The notes beneath the pieces were generated by a model. It was not told the origin of the DNA, made no database searches, and worked only from the letters and a program-made list of their open reading frames with translations. This document shows, piece after piece, positions 9,565 to 17,758 of a DNA stretch of 64,000 bases (its first letter is position 1; every line of letters starts with the position of its first letter). A program made the position numbers and the translations under genes. Source of the DNA: Mariniplasma anaerobium. Its GTDB lineage: Bacteria > Bacillota_I > Bacilli_A > Acholeplasmatales > Acholeplasmataceae. The stretch covers positions 1,054,001-1,118,000 of the forward strand of contig NZ_AP024412.1 of the NCBI RefSeq assembly GCF_016865445.1. The letters run 5' to 3'.

Positions 9565-10675
9565 TTTTCCAAAATCCTTTTATGATTTCGATAATTTCAT
9601 CTAATTGCACATCTTTTATTTTTGTATCACTTGGTAGACATAATCCATTATTAAATATGTATTCTCCCACATTACTACCGACATAATCATATTTTTCAAA
9701 AAATGGTTGAATATGCATTGGCTTCCATATAGGTCTTGACTCGATATTTTCTTTTTCTAGTGCTTCTATGATATCTAGTGGTCTAACTTTCCCTTTTAAA
9801 ATGACACTTGTTAACCAGCAATTTGGACTATTCCAATCATTAACAGGCATAAACATAATATCATCAATATCCTTAAGATTCTTTTTATAGTAATTATATA
9901 TGTATTGTTTTTTTAAAACCCTTTGATCCAAAACTTTTAATTGACCTCTACCAATACCAGCAACAACATTACTCATTCTGTAATTAAAGCCTAACTCAGA
10001 ATGTTGATAATGTCTCGCTATATCTCTAGCTTGTGTCGACCAGAATCTGACTTTATTAATTCTTTCTTGGTTATTAGATACTAGCATGCCTCCACCAGAG
10101 GTTGTTATGATCTTATTCCCATTAAAACTAAAGATACCATAATCACCAAAGGTACCAGTATATCTACCTTTGTAAGTAGTGCCTAAACTTTCAGCGGCAT
10201 CTTCTATTAAAGTAACATTATACTTTTTGCATAATTCAACTATTTTATCCATATCAGCTGATAGACCATATAAATGTACTACTAAGACTGCTTTTGCATT
10301 AGGATATTTAGTTAATGCTTCTTCTAAGTATTTCGGACTCATATTCCATGTTTCAAAATCACTATCAACAAATACAGGTATAGCATTCTCATAAATAATT
10401 GGGTTTGCAGTGGCTGAAAAAGTTAGAGATTGACACAATACAATATCGTCCTTACAGACACCAGCTGCTCTCAAAGCCATTTGAATAGCCGCTGTTCCGG
10501 ACACTAATGCTGCACCATGTTGAACGCCAACCTTTTCACAAACTTCTTTTTCAAAGTTTGTAACATTTGGTCCAAGTGGTGCTATCCAATTAGTATCAAA
10601 AGCCTCTTTAACATATTGTTGTTCATATCCTTCATCACTCATATGTGGTGAAGCTAAATAAATTTTTTCTTTCAT
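9557..10675 (-). CDS. DegT/DnrJ/EryC1/StrS aminotransferase, PglE-like
   Basis: A 372-residue PLP enzyme. LIEDAAES (about 156-163) gives the PLP-pyridine aspartate region, and FSFNGNKIITTSGGG has the Schiff-base lysine at about 188. GTAAIQMALRAAG binds the phosphate. The N-terminus (IYLASPHMSDEGYE, WIAPLGPNV) is typical of PglE-type UDP-4-keto-6-deoxy-GlcNAc aminotransferases. SD AGGTGA precedes the ATG. The matching 4,6-dehydratase and N-acetyltransferase are not visible in the window. Confidence 0.9.
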   Translation of the reverse strand: MKEKIYLASPHMSDEGYEQQYVKEAFDTNWIAPLGPNVTNFEKEVCEKVGVQHGAALVSGTAAIQMALRAAGVCKDDIVLCQSLTFSATANPIIYENAIPVFVDSDFETWNMSPKYLEEALTKYPNAKAVLVVHLYGLSADMDKIVELCKKYNVTLIEDAAESLGTTYKGRYTGTFGDYGIFSFNGNKIITTSGGGMLVSNNQERINKVRFWSTQARDIARHYQHSELGFNYRMSNVVAGIGRGQLKVLDQRVLKKQYIYNYYKKNLKDIDDIMFMPVNDWNSPNCWLTSVILKGKVRPLDIIEALEKENIESRPIWKPMHIQPFFEKYDYVGSNVGEYIFNNGLCLPSDTKIKDVQLDEIIEIIKGFWKNA

Positions 10676-10683
10676 TATTTCAC

Positions 10684-11316
10684 CTAATCAAAGAACTGTA
10701 TGATTTTTTTTGAGTCATAGTTCTTCGCCTTTAATTTATCAATGATTATTTTATTATTTGTATAACTAGAAATCAAAATGCCATCGTGTTCAATACCCTC
10801 TATTGCTTCAACTGGAATAATCTTTTTTGAAACAATAGTCTTCTCATGTTTATCAACATCATCATCAATTACACAAATGACATTTAAAGGGAAATCATGG
10901 CTTAATGCAATTGTTTGAAGTAATATTTCAGCCACTTCACCTGCACCGTATAACAATATGTTTTTATAACCTTTGATTATAATTTGATTTAAAAAATCTA
11001 TAATATTTTTCTTTGCCTTATTATAAACCCCTAAAGACGAGTTCAAATAACCTATATTCAATACCTTTTTCTTTTCAATACCTTTCTTAGTTAAATAATA
11101 GTACACAGTCTTTGTTGACTGATAATTTTTTTTAATTAATCCTTCTTTTTCATACTCATTTAAGTAGCTATTAATCATCGAAACTGCAACCCCAACTTCT
11201 TTACTCAATTCTCTTTGAGTAATATCCTTATTTTTATCAATCGAATCTAAAATAAGAAATTTTCGATATAGAATTGTAGGTTTAAAGAAATGATTTTCAT
11301 TCATATTATTCACCAT
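10684..11316 (-). CDS. Winged-helix regulator fused to a Rossmann-like domain
   Basis: 210 residues. The first ~75 form a winged helix-turn-helix: ITQRELSKEVGVAVSMINSY is the HTH, and KTVYYYLTKKGIEKK the wing. The second part has a Rossmann strand-loop NILLYGAGEVAEILLQ (about 118-133), then VICVIDDDVDKHEK and GILISSYTNNKIIIDKL, resembling the N-terminal nucleotide-binding domains of sugar-modifying proteins such as PglD. There is an alternative ATG at 11304. An operon-local sensor-regulator that binds a nucleotide-sugar or cofactor is an attractive reading, but it is inference. Confidence 0.7.
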   Translation of the reverse strand: MVNNMNENHFFKPTILYRKFLILDSIDKNKDITQRELSKEVGVAVSMINSYLNEYEKEGLIKKNYQSTKTVYYYLTKKGIEKKKVLNIGYLNSSLGVYNKAKKNIIDFLNQIIIKGYKNILLYGAGEVAEILLQTIALSHDFPLNVICVIDDDVDKHEKTIVSKKIIPVEAIEGIEHDGILISSYTNNKIIIDKLKAKNYDSKKIIQFFD

Positions 11317-12000
11317 CTATATATTGACTTTATTCAAAATATTAAATATTTGACTAAAAGAATCTATTTCGAAATTTTCTTTTATGCCCTTATAGTATTC
11401 AATATTATTATAATAACCTAATCTATTGATCCTTAATGTTATAACAGGATATATAGAACTAATATAAAAATCTTTTTTTGGATTATCTCCTATGTACATC
11501 ATTTCAGAATAATCAATATTTAATCTTTTTGACATTAACTCATAAGGAACTGGGCTAGGTTTCCAAAAATCTCTTCCTAACTCATCAGTTATTATTATTG
11601 CGTCAAAAATATCTCTTATGTTTAATGAGTCAATTTTATTTTTTTGAGTCTCTAAATACCCATCTGTGATAATACCTAATTTATAGTTTTGCTCTTTTAG
11701 TTTTTTTATTACCGGAAGAACATCTTTGTATAAAGAAATTCTTGGTTTGTGATTTCTGTAAACATCCACCAACTCTTTAACACTTATATCAGCACCTAAA
11801 CCTAATTTCTCATTCATTCTATTGAAAACCTTATCGGAACTTATTTTATGTAAAACTTGAAGTGTTTCCAGTAAATATTCAGTGGTATATGTTCTAGTTT
11901 TACTTGATACATATTTTGAAACAGCTAAAAACCCACTTTCAACAAATTCTTTTTCAGATATTAGAGTATCATCAAGATCAAATATTATTGCTTTTATCAT
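11317..12000 (-). CDS. HAD-superfamily hydrolase
   Basis: 227 residues with the HAD motifs in order: IIFDLDDTL (nucleophile Asp about 8, acid Asp about 10), LGIITDGY (motif II), and MMYIGDNPKKDF (motif IV), with a helical C1 cap between. Resembles HAD-IA pyrophosphatase/phosphatase enzymes. It overlaps the ATP-grasp gene by 23 bases. HAD plus ATP-grasp pairs recur in O-antigen-like clusters. The substrate (sugar phosphate or nucleotide by-product) is not known. Confidence 0.85.
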   Translation of the reverse strand: MIKAIIFDLDDTLISEKEFVESGFLAVSKYVSSKTRTYTTEYLLETLQVLHKISSDKVFNRMNEKLGLGADISVKELVDVYRNHKPRISLYKDVLPVIKKLKEQNYKLGIITDGYLETQKNKIDSLNIRDIFDAIIITDELGRDFWKPSPVPYELMSKRLNIDYSEMMYIGDNPKKDFYISSIYPVITLRINRLGYYNNIEYYKGIKENFEIDSFSQIFNILNKVNI

Positions 12001-12964
12001 TTTGAATTATCCCATCTTTCAAACATATCGATCTATCATATCTCAAAAAAACTAGGTCTTCCTCATAATCATCATTGTATGTTAGCTTTTCATTCATCAG
12101 AAGTTTGTATAAGTTTATACAAGAATTCGCTCCACTTTGGATGCTCATAGGTGCCCCTCCACCAAACCTTGGGTTTATCTCAATAAATTTAATGCCTTCT
12201 TTAGTGACCATTAATTGTACTGTTATATGCCCTATAGGTTTTAAAGTTTTCATTAGTTGCATAACTTCATCAATGACAGTTTTATTCTTAATAATTTTTC
12301 CTTTAGAGATTTCTCCGCCTCTAACTGCCATCCTCAACCTTGGAACAATTGTAATCACATTTGAATTGAAATCTAAGAAAACATCTACAGTATATTCATC
12401 TCCTTTGATGAACTCTTGAATCATTGGATTCTTTATAATCTGGGAATAGTTATTTAATTCATCAATACTATTCACTTTAAAAGCATTTATACTGGAACTT
12501 CCATCTACAGGTTTTATAAAAACTGGGAAAACAATAATTTGAGAATCTTTATTATATAATGTCGGAACTTTAAATCCATTTTTTTCAAGATAATATTGGG
12601 TTTTTATTTTATCTCTGCAGATAGAGATAACATCTTCACTTGATATTAAAACTTTAGCACCTGAATTTTTATAGATATAATCCTGATTTTTTGACAATAA
12701 TAGTAAATCAGTATCGATTGTTGGAACAATAAGTTTGATTTGTTCTTTTTTACTAATTTCGATTATCTTATCTATGTATTCTGGGTTGTCAATTCTTGGA
12801 AGTGTAACTTTTTTATCAGCAAAATATAAAGCTGGAGCTGTTTCAGAACAATCTGCAGCTATCACTTTAGAATTAATTTTTAAATCCATAGATGCTTTTT
12901 TAAATAGATTTACAAGTTCAACTCTTCTACCTGCGCTTAATATTAAAATATTATAGTCACTCAT
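11978..12964 (-). CDS. ATP-grasp domain enzyme
   Basis: 328 residues. An N-terminal pre-ATP-grasp Rossmann region (NILILSAGRRVELVNLF) is followed by an ATP-grasp fold: PVFIKPVDGSSSINAFKV is the nucleotide-binding loop, MIQEFIKGDEYTVDVF a central strand, and IKFIEINPRFGGG the Mg-binding motif. It resembles carbamoyl-phosphate-synthase-large-like ligases that activate a carboxylate for amide formation. As first gene of the operon it may amidate a uronic acid made by the dehydrogenase, which is inference. SD GGGAG precedes the ATG. Confidence 0.85.
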   Translation of the reverse strand: MSDYNILILSAGRRVELVNLFKKASMDLKINSKVIAADCSETAPALYFADKKVTLPRIDNPEYIDKIIEISKKEQIKLIVPTIDTDLLLLSKNQDYIYKNSGAKVLISSEDVISICRDKIKTQYYLEKNGFKVPTLYNKDSQIIVFPVFIKPVDGSSSINAFKVNSIDELNNYSQIIKNPMIQEFIKGDEYTVDVFLDFNSNVITIVPRLRMAVRGGEISKGKIIKNKTVIDEVMQLMKTLKPIGHITVQLMVTKEGIKFIEINPRFGGGAPMSIQSGANSCINLYKLLMNEKLTYNDDYEEDLVFLRYDRSICLKDGIIQNDKSNNI

Positions 12965-13009
12965 ACTCTACTCCCATTCTATATTTTTGTTCAATAACTG
13001 AATAATTCT

Positions 13010-13038
13010 ATTTTATATGATGACGCTGCAAATTACAA
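13010..13038 (-). promoter_or_regulatory. Candidate promoter of the glycan operon
   Basis: On the minus strand TTGTAA (13038-13033) and TAAAAT (13015-13010) are separated by exactly 17 bases, 46 bases before the ATP-grasp ATG. It is a reasonable sigma-A-type promoter, but AT-rich DNA gives many such matches. Confidence 0.4.
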
Positions 13039-13296
13039 GGGTAAATCCAAATTTTTGTTATTTTTTAGAACAAAACTTTTAGAATCTTTTGACATGTTTT
13101 TAAAAATGAGTATAAGTGTACTTCAAACCTCTGCTATGCAAACCATTATAATCTTCATTATTAGGAAAATGGAGGGAATAAAAATGAATGAGTAAGATTC
13201 CTTTTGAAATACTGAGATATTCCTATATCTGAAGACGAATAATTCTTGTCTTAAGATTAATACTGATGTCAGTATTCTGCTAAAAAAATGGCAAAC
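13039..13296. other. Non-coding stretch with three short inverted repeats
   Basis: No gene seen between the glycan operon and the prophage. It contains three consecutive inverted repeats: AGATAT/ATATCT (13215-13230), AAGAC/GTCTT (13232-13252) and AATACTGA/TCAGTATT (13259-13276). There is also an orphan ribosome-binding site, GGAGGG, in front of a four-codon frame at 13173-13184, possibly the stub of a gene cut at the prophage edge. This is where a left attachment site would be expected, but none could be identified by eye. Confidence 0.4.
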
Positions 13297-13327
13297 AAAA
13301 AAAGCCGTACCATTTTACAGGTACGGC
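13297..13327 (-). terminator. Rho-independent terminator at the end of the prophage late operon
   Basis: Perfect 8-bp stem GCCGTACC/GGTACGGC (13304-13311 with 13320-13327), 8-base loop, then seven Ts on the minus strand. It lies 20 bases past the stop of the SSB-like gene. Confidence 0.9.
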
Positions 13328-13347
13328 CATTACTTTAAAGTATTTAC

Positions 13348-13608
13348 TTATTCGTTATTAGTATTTATAAAGGTTACTTTTTCTCCTATAATCCTCAATA
13401 TGTTGTTATCGATGTTGAGTGATGCTTTGACTCCGATTGTGGAACCTTCAGAAAGGTACTCCATGACACTATCTATCAATCCTTCATTTAGAGTTACCGG
13501 AATCAAATCAGTATCCTTGCCATTTGGCCTTTTAATATCGATTGAAACAATTCCTGCGAACTTATCGAGTTTGTTCACTCTACCTACTAAAATTACTTGG
13601 TTTAACAT
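13348..13608 (-). CDS. Small single-stranded-DNA-binding (OB-fold) protein
   Basis: 86 residues. It begins MLNQVILVGRV, the classic SSB beta-1 strand, followed by IVSIDIKRPNG, IPVTLNEGL, LSEGSTIGVKASL and IIGEKVTFI. That covers the OB fold but not the usual acidic C-terminal tail (DDIPF). It is the last gene before the terminator. SD AGGAGG lies upstream. A minimal phage SSB or PriB-like protein is likely. The tail needed to recruit host repair proteins is absent. Confidence 0.7.
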   Translation of the reverse strand: MLNQVILVGRVNKLDKFAGIVSIDIKRPNGKDTDLIPVTLNEGLIDSVMEYLSEGSTIGVKASLNIDNNILRIIGEKVTFINTNNE

Positions 13609-13672
13609 ACTTTTCCTCCTTGATTTTGTTATGACACATATTACCTAAATCAAGTTCTTATAGCAAGTATTA

Positions 13673-14164
13673 CTATCCTTTATTGCTTAACTTATCAGCA
13701 ATTATTTTTTCTGCTTCAGATAATGTTTCTTTTCCCTGCATCTTATTGGTAAAAGAAATGTAATCATCAATGATTGTTTCAATCTTTGATTGGTTAGTTT
13801 CAACAAACTCTACTGCTTTTTCTGTTGAACCAGTAACATTACTTACCCACTCACTTAAACGTGATATAACAGCAAGTTTTTTATCATCACCTGCAAGATA
13901 TGATTCACCTTTATCTTTTGCAAGTTTATTTTTCTCTTCCACTATCATAATGAACTCTTTGATAGTTTTTTGAACGCTTTCGTCAAAAACCACTTCTTTT
14001 GCTTTGTTGACAAGCTCATATACGTTTTCTGCAGTGTTTTTAAGGTCTTGCTTTACCTCTTTGATCACTTCATGTAGAGATTGTTCCTTACCCATTTTCG
14101 ATGTCACATATAGTGCTAGCAGTAATAGTGATATTATCAGTAATACGATTTCAAGTGTTGTCAT
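13673..14164 (-). CDS. Membrane-anchored holin-like protein
   Basis: 163 residues with one N-terminal membrane helix (about 4-22) followed by a charged, largely helical tail. The shape and its place at the end of the late operon recall holins of the LLH family. SD AGGAGG is ahead of the ATG. No catalytic motif. The assignment rests on topology and position, not on a diagnostic motif. Confidence 0.5.
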   Translation of the reverse strand: MTTLEIVLLIISLLLLALYVTSKMGKEQSLHEVIKEVKQDLKNTAENVYELVNKAKEVVFDESVQKTIKEFIMIVEEKNKLAKDKGESYLAGDDKKLAVISRLSEWVSNVTGSTEKAVEFVETNQSKIETIIDDYISFTNKMQGKETLSEAEKIIADKLSNKG

Positions 14165-14477
14165 TTTCTTTTCCTCCTAAGTGTTTATAGATATTGACAT
14201 GCGAATCTTCTAATCTAGATACCCGATGCTCTAGAACATTGACATCCTTTTTTAATGTTTTGATGTCTTGTGAATGTAATTCAAGCAGGTTAATCATTTT
14301 TATATTTTGTTTTTCAATTCTTTGTAAATTAACCATGATTTCATCATTATTTGATTTATTGTTTTTATCTTGTCTGTTAAATTGTTTGATTGTGGTTAGA
14401 ATGACTACTACCATAGTCACAATCCAATAAATTAAGTTTTCCATTCTAAATAAATGTAAAAGATTATCCCAGTCCAT
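14151..14477 (-). CDS. Small membrane protein with coiled coil (XhlA-like)
   Basis: 108 residues. A membrane helix (about 15-30) is followed by a heptad-rich segment (IVNLQ-like NLQRIEKQNIKMINLLELH, then TLKKDVNVLEHRVSRLEDS). Phage haemolysin XhlA and other lysis-module proteins have this build, with helix and coil in either order. It overlaps its neighbours by 14 bases on both sides, so it is coupled to the putative holin. Confidence 0.5.
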   Translation of the reverse strand: MDWDNLLHLFRMENLIYWIVTMVVVILTTIKQFNRQDKNNKSNNDEIMVNLQRIEKQNIKMINLLELHSQDIKTLKKDVNVLEHRVSRLEDSHVNIYKHLGGKENDNT

Positions 14478-15102
14478 TTTGTATCATCTCGTTTCGATAA
14501 TTTTCAAGGTAGTCCAGTTGATCTTTTATCTCCTCTACGTAATTTTGTGCAATTTCGTTATCCCAGTTATTCTTAAAATCCATCATTTTAGTAAACCAGG
14601 GTTCTTCAACAACAAGTTCATACTTTCCGGTTTTCTCGTAATGATCAACCATACCTCTTATCCTAAATACATGATAATGGGATTTGAAATTTGTATTCAC
14701 ATCAAAACGCATACGACCGTATTCAAGTTCAGCAGCGATATGATTTAACATAAACTCTTTATCATCATAAACCAGTAGTTGATCGAGTGTTTCCTGGAAT
14801 AATGGATTGATATAGATAAGTGTTCTTTCAATACTCATGACATTGTCAGCTGCAGCTCTATGATATGCAATAATGGATTCATCAAATTGCTGTCTTTGAA
14901 TAAATCGATCTTTAGCAAAAACAAATAGATCATACTCTCCTAGTGTTATATGTAAGTTTCCTCTAAATCCATCAAGCACAACCGTGACATCTTTATCACT
15001 TGAATTATTATCTAATCCATATGCAATTGATCCACCGTAATAAATAAGGAGTATCTCCGTATTAGGAAACACTCCTTCAATCATGTTATATAAATCACTC
15101 AA
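14464..15102 (-). CDS. Nucleotidyltransferase-domain protein (RlaP/YcgL-like)
   Basis: 212 residues with a pol-beta-superfamily signature GGSIAYGLDNNSSDKDVTVV (about 23-42), whose SDKD supplies the acidic pair. A helical C-terminal half contains EYGRMRF and HVFRIRGMVDHYEKTGKYEL. The arrangement resembles the YcgL/RlaP group of predicted nucleotidyltransferases. Such an enzyme is not a structural protein, yet it is embedded between tail-tip and holin-like genes with 8- and 14-base overlaps, so it is co-expressed late. Role unknown. Confidence 0.7.
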   Translation of the reverse strand: MSDLYNMIEGVFPNTEILLIYYGGSIAYGLDNNSSDKDVTVVLDGFRGNLHITLGEYDLFVFAKDRFIQRQQFDESIIAYHRAAADNVMSIERTLIYINPLFQETLDQLLVYDDKEFMLNHIAAELEYGRMRFDVNTNFKSHYHVFRIRGMVDHYEKTGKYELVVEEPWFTKMMDFKNNWDNEIAQNYVEEIKDQLDYLENYRNEMIQNGLG

Positions 15103-15433
15103 TTGGTTCTACCTCCTCTAAAGGCTCAGGAAGTGGTGGTTCAAAGACATCAAAATCATCAATGGCATCTTCAAAACCAACAACATTTTGTTTTAACCAC
15201 TCATACCCTTGAACGATAGGATTAACATCCAAAAATGAAGTGAAATCTTCAAATGGAATTGAGATATCTAATTCTTCTATTGGGTCATTTTTATTTACTC
15301 TTGCTTCTTTAGATAAATAAGACGCAACACAAATTGTTATCTTCTTACTTGAATAACTGATATTGAAAGCTGTAATTCGATGATAGGATGCCCCTATCCC
15401 AAATTTCGTGTTTAATTCTTTTATAATTGCCAT
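15095..15433 (-). CDS. Phage protein of unknown function downstream of tail fibres
   Basis: 112 residues. The first half is beta-rich and the C-terminus is very acidic and proline-rich (FEPPLPEPLEEVEPIE). No recognised motif. Located directly after two tail-tip genes and overlapping the nucleotidyltransferase by 8 bases. Possibly a small tail accessory or fibre chaperone, but that is only position-based. Confidence 0.55.
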   Translation of the reverse strand: MAIIKELNTKFGIGASYHRITAFNISYSSKKITICVASYLSKEARVNKNDPIEELDISIPFEDFTSFLDVNPIVQGYEWLKQNVVGFEDAIDDFDVFEPPLPEPLEEVEPIE

Positions 15434-15441
15434 ACTACTCC

Positions 15442-16122
15442 CTACTTTCTTTTCATTCTATAAATCGTCACTGCGATGCTATCAGGAGACCCAATTGACA
15501 TTCCAGGATTAATATAGAGCGCTCCGAGTGATCCATAGACTGAATGTGCAAAATCCACCATTTTGATTGATGCATCTCCTTGTCCAGATAACGTAGTGAC
15601 TTCTTTCCCATACGCTACCCATTGTTGTATATCAGTTAAAGACGAACGGAATGTTGGTGATATTTCAAAATCGATCACCTTTGTGATTCCACTTGTGATT
15701 GTTGTTCCAGACACAAAACTATCTTCAATATATTGAGCAGTCGTATTCTTAGATGATCTAACATCATGGACCGTATCTTCTGTGTTCACATGATGGCTTA
15801 TATAAGATCCATATAATGTCGCTTGCGCAGAGGTGCGGTAATAAATATATGTATCTGATGTATCAATTGATGGACCATAGGTTGATGCAATCACATGAAT
15901 TTTGTAAATATAATCCGGATCAAATGGATATACCAAACTATGATAATAACTATATCCTTCGTAACTATAAACCTTTTCAAGTTCTCCGCCTATCTTAATA
16001 ACTGATGATACTCCTCTGGCATACAAAGCTTCGTTACTATAATCAAACGCTAGCTCACCAAGATAGGACATATTAGATGTTGTCGGTGTTGTAGTTCCTC
16101 GTTTGACTCTAATGATTGCCAT
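15442..16122 (-). CDS. Tail-tip/receptor-binding protein with Mtd_N-like N-terminus
   Basis: 226 residues. It starts MAIIRVKRGTTTPTTSNM and continues YLGELAFDYSNEALYAR, the N-terminal beta-prism style motif found at the base of phage tail fibres and in the major tropism determinant. The remainder is beta-rich and Tyr/Ser-rich with no enzyme motif. It shares one base (ATGA-type junction) with the preceding fibre gene, whose N-terminus is related. A host-binding role is inferred. Confidence 0.65.
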   Translation of the reverse strand: MAIIRVKRGTTTPTTSNMSYLGELAFDYSNEALYARGVSSVIKIGGELEKVYSYEGYSYYHSLVYPFDPDYIYKIHVIASTYGPSIDTSDTYIYYRTSAQATLYGSYISHHVNTEDTVHDVRSSKNTTAQYIEDSFVSGTTITSGITKVIDFEISPTFRSSLTDIQQWVAYGKEVTTLSGQGDASIKMVDFAHSVYGSLGALYINPGMSIGSPDSIAVTIYRMKRK

Positions 16123-16973
16123 TAATAAGTACCACCATCAATGATCGATGCTGGTTGTAATACCTTGCTTGTATCTATACCTAGTTTGTATGTTATTTTT
16201 GTTGGCGTATATCCTGTATCAACGTATGGGTAATAGATAAGTCCATCAATAATAACTGAGTTTGCATAAGCCGTTTCTGTAGAAGCTAGTGCGATTCCAG
16301 TTGTATCAGAAATCTCAGCTATTTTCACATTGTCAAGAATTGTTCTTTGTTCTGTTGTTAGATGCAGATTTGATGCAACATGTGTGTTATATGTCGTGGA
16401 TGCAACTCCGCCTAAACCTGCTAATGAAATTGTTACTACTCCAGTTGAACCATTGACACTTGTTACTGCATCTGTTGGTGTTAAGAGTTCTTGCCAGTTT
16501 GCGAGGGTTGAGTAAGGTGATGCCTTTAGTATAAAGGTTTTATTTAAATCCGTTCTAACTGCAACGTCACCTTCTTGTGCGTTGGATAATGCAAGCATAG
16601 CAGTTTGACTTGCGACAACATAAGTGTTCGTCATTGCAATCTTAGGAACGACACTATCTGCTAGTTTTCCACTTGCATCTAATATTGGAACATTTCCACT
16701 ACCTGTTCCTGTGTTTTTGGTTGAAGCAGTTCCAAGATTTAGTGCAGTGATCTTCGTATCAATTTGAGTATCTACTTTTGCAACTCCAGGAATCTTAAGA
16801 TAATCTGCTTCAGCGAGTGGTACAGATACACTTGCGACTTTATCAGCTTTTGCAATGTATAAATGTTCACCAGTAAAATCAACTTGAGGTTCTCCAGCTT
16901 TTACGGTTCCTGTTGTACCAATAAGTGGACCAGTACCTGCAGTAGTTCTTCTTTTAATTTGAATTGTAGCCAT
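16122..16973 (-). CDS. Tail fibre protein with Mtd_N-like N-terminus
   Basis: 283 residues. N-terminus MATIQIKRRTTAGTGPL with GEPQVDFTGEHLYIAKAD matches the same Mtd_N-type module as its neighbour. A central segment with SVNGSTGVVTISLAGLGGV and TYNTHVASNLHLTTEQR is of the type repeated in phage tail fibres. SD GGAGG is before the ATG. Likely part of the adsorption apparatus. Confidence 0.7.
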   Translation of the reverse strand: MATIQIKRRTTAGTGPLIGTTGTVKAGEPQVDFTGEHLYIAKADKVASVSVPLAEADYLKIPGVAKVDTQIDTKITALNLGTASTKNTGTGSGNVPILDASGKLADSVVPKIAMTNTYVVASQTAMLALSNAQEGDVAVRTDLNKTFILKASPYSTLANWQELLTPTDAVTSVNGSTGVVTISLAGLGGVASTTYNTHVASNLHLTTEQRTILDNVKIAEISDTTGIALASTETAYANSVIIDGLIYYPYVDTGYTPTKITYKLGIDTSKVLQPASIIDGGTY

Positions 16974-16984
16974 TTAATTTCCTC

Positions 16985-17758
16985 CTATTTTTTCATAAAT
17001 ATACTTGTAATATTGTGGGTAGTATTTCCAGTTGTTAATGTGACAATTCCATTCTCATAAACAACACTTAATGAGTAGTCACCTGATGCATATCTGTATG
17101 AAACTGATGTATTAGATCCAACGAATAAGAACATCTGCTCTCCAGGAAATGTAACGACTGCATGATTGTTAATTGTTACATAGAGAATTGATTGCCTTAA
17201 TTCATCTGAACTTGTTCCAGAAAAGCGATATGTCCCAGCATTCACTAATGTTAATGATTTTCTAACCGGTAAATAGTGGTTGAACACTTGATTATCTAAA
17301 TCATCTACTCTTGTTCTATCATTACTGATTAGTTTTCTTGAATAACTTGTCAATGCAACTGATGTTGTTGTTTTTGAGTATGCACATAAAACAAGTTCAT
17401 ATATGCCATCTGTGACTAAAAGGTTATTAATTATCAATGAAGGATAACTACCTGTTTGTTCTTTCAAATATAAACTCACTGAATTATTTGTGGTATTCAC
17501 TCCTAAAATCACATATCCAAACTTACTGGAATCTGGTGTGACACCAATTGTTGTTTGATTTTCAATATAGATGATGCGTCCATAGACTGAAACGTAACCA
17601 TCACTCAGTGTGATTGTATTGTTGGCTAACGTATAACTAATCTCACTTTTCAATCCTTTTAAGATGCCTACATCACTAGAAAAGAGAAAATGATACAAAT
17701 CTGAATCAACTTTTGATGTGACATTTCCACCTTCAAATGTTATTTTTTGTAGTCCCAT
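16985..17758 (-). CDS. Baseplate/tail-tip protein
   Basis: 257 residues, beta-rich. The N-terminus (GLQKITFEGGNVTSKVDSDL) and central region (LSDGYVSVYGRIIYIENQTT) resemble small tail-tip proteins that carry the upper baseplate. No enzymatic motif. It shares a one-base junction with the tail-associated protein gene upstream. Function assigned by order (after Dit and Tal) and composition. Confidence 0.6.
   Translation of the reverse strand: MGLQKITFEGGNVTSKVDSDLYHFLFSSDVGILKGLKSEISYTLANNTITLSDGYVSVYGRIIYIENQTTIGVTPDSSKFGYVILGVNTTNNSVSLYLKEQTGSYPSLIINNLLVTDGIYELVLCAYSKTTTSVALTSYSRKLISNDRTRVDDLDNQVFNHYLPVRKSLTLVNAGTYRFSGTSSDELRQSILYVTINNHAVVTFPGEQMFLFVGSNTSVSYRYASGDYSLSVVYENGIVTLTTGNTTHNITSIFMKK

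Noticed and set aside
15442-16973. Diversity-generating retroelement because of Mtd-like N-termini
   Set aside because: No reverse transcriptase and no template/variable repeat pair seen nearby.
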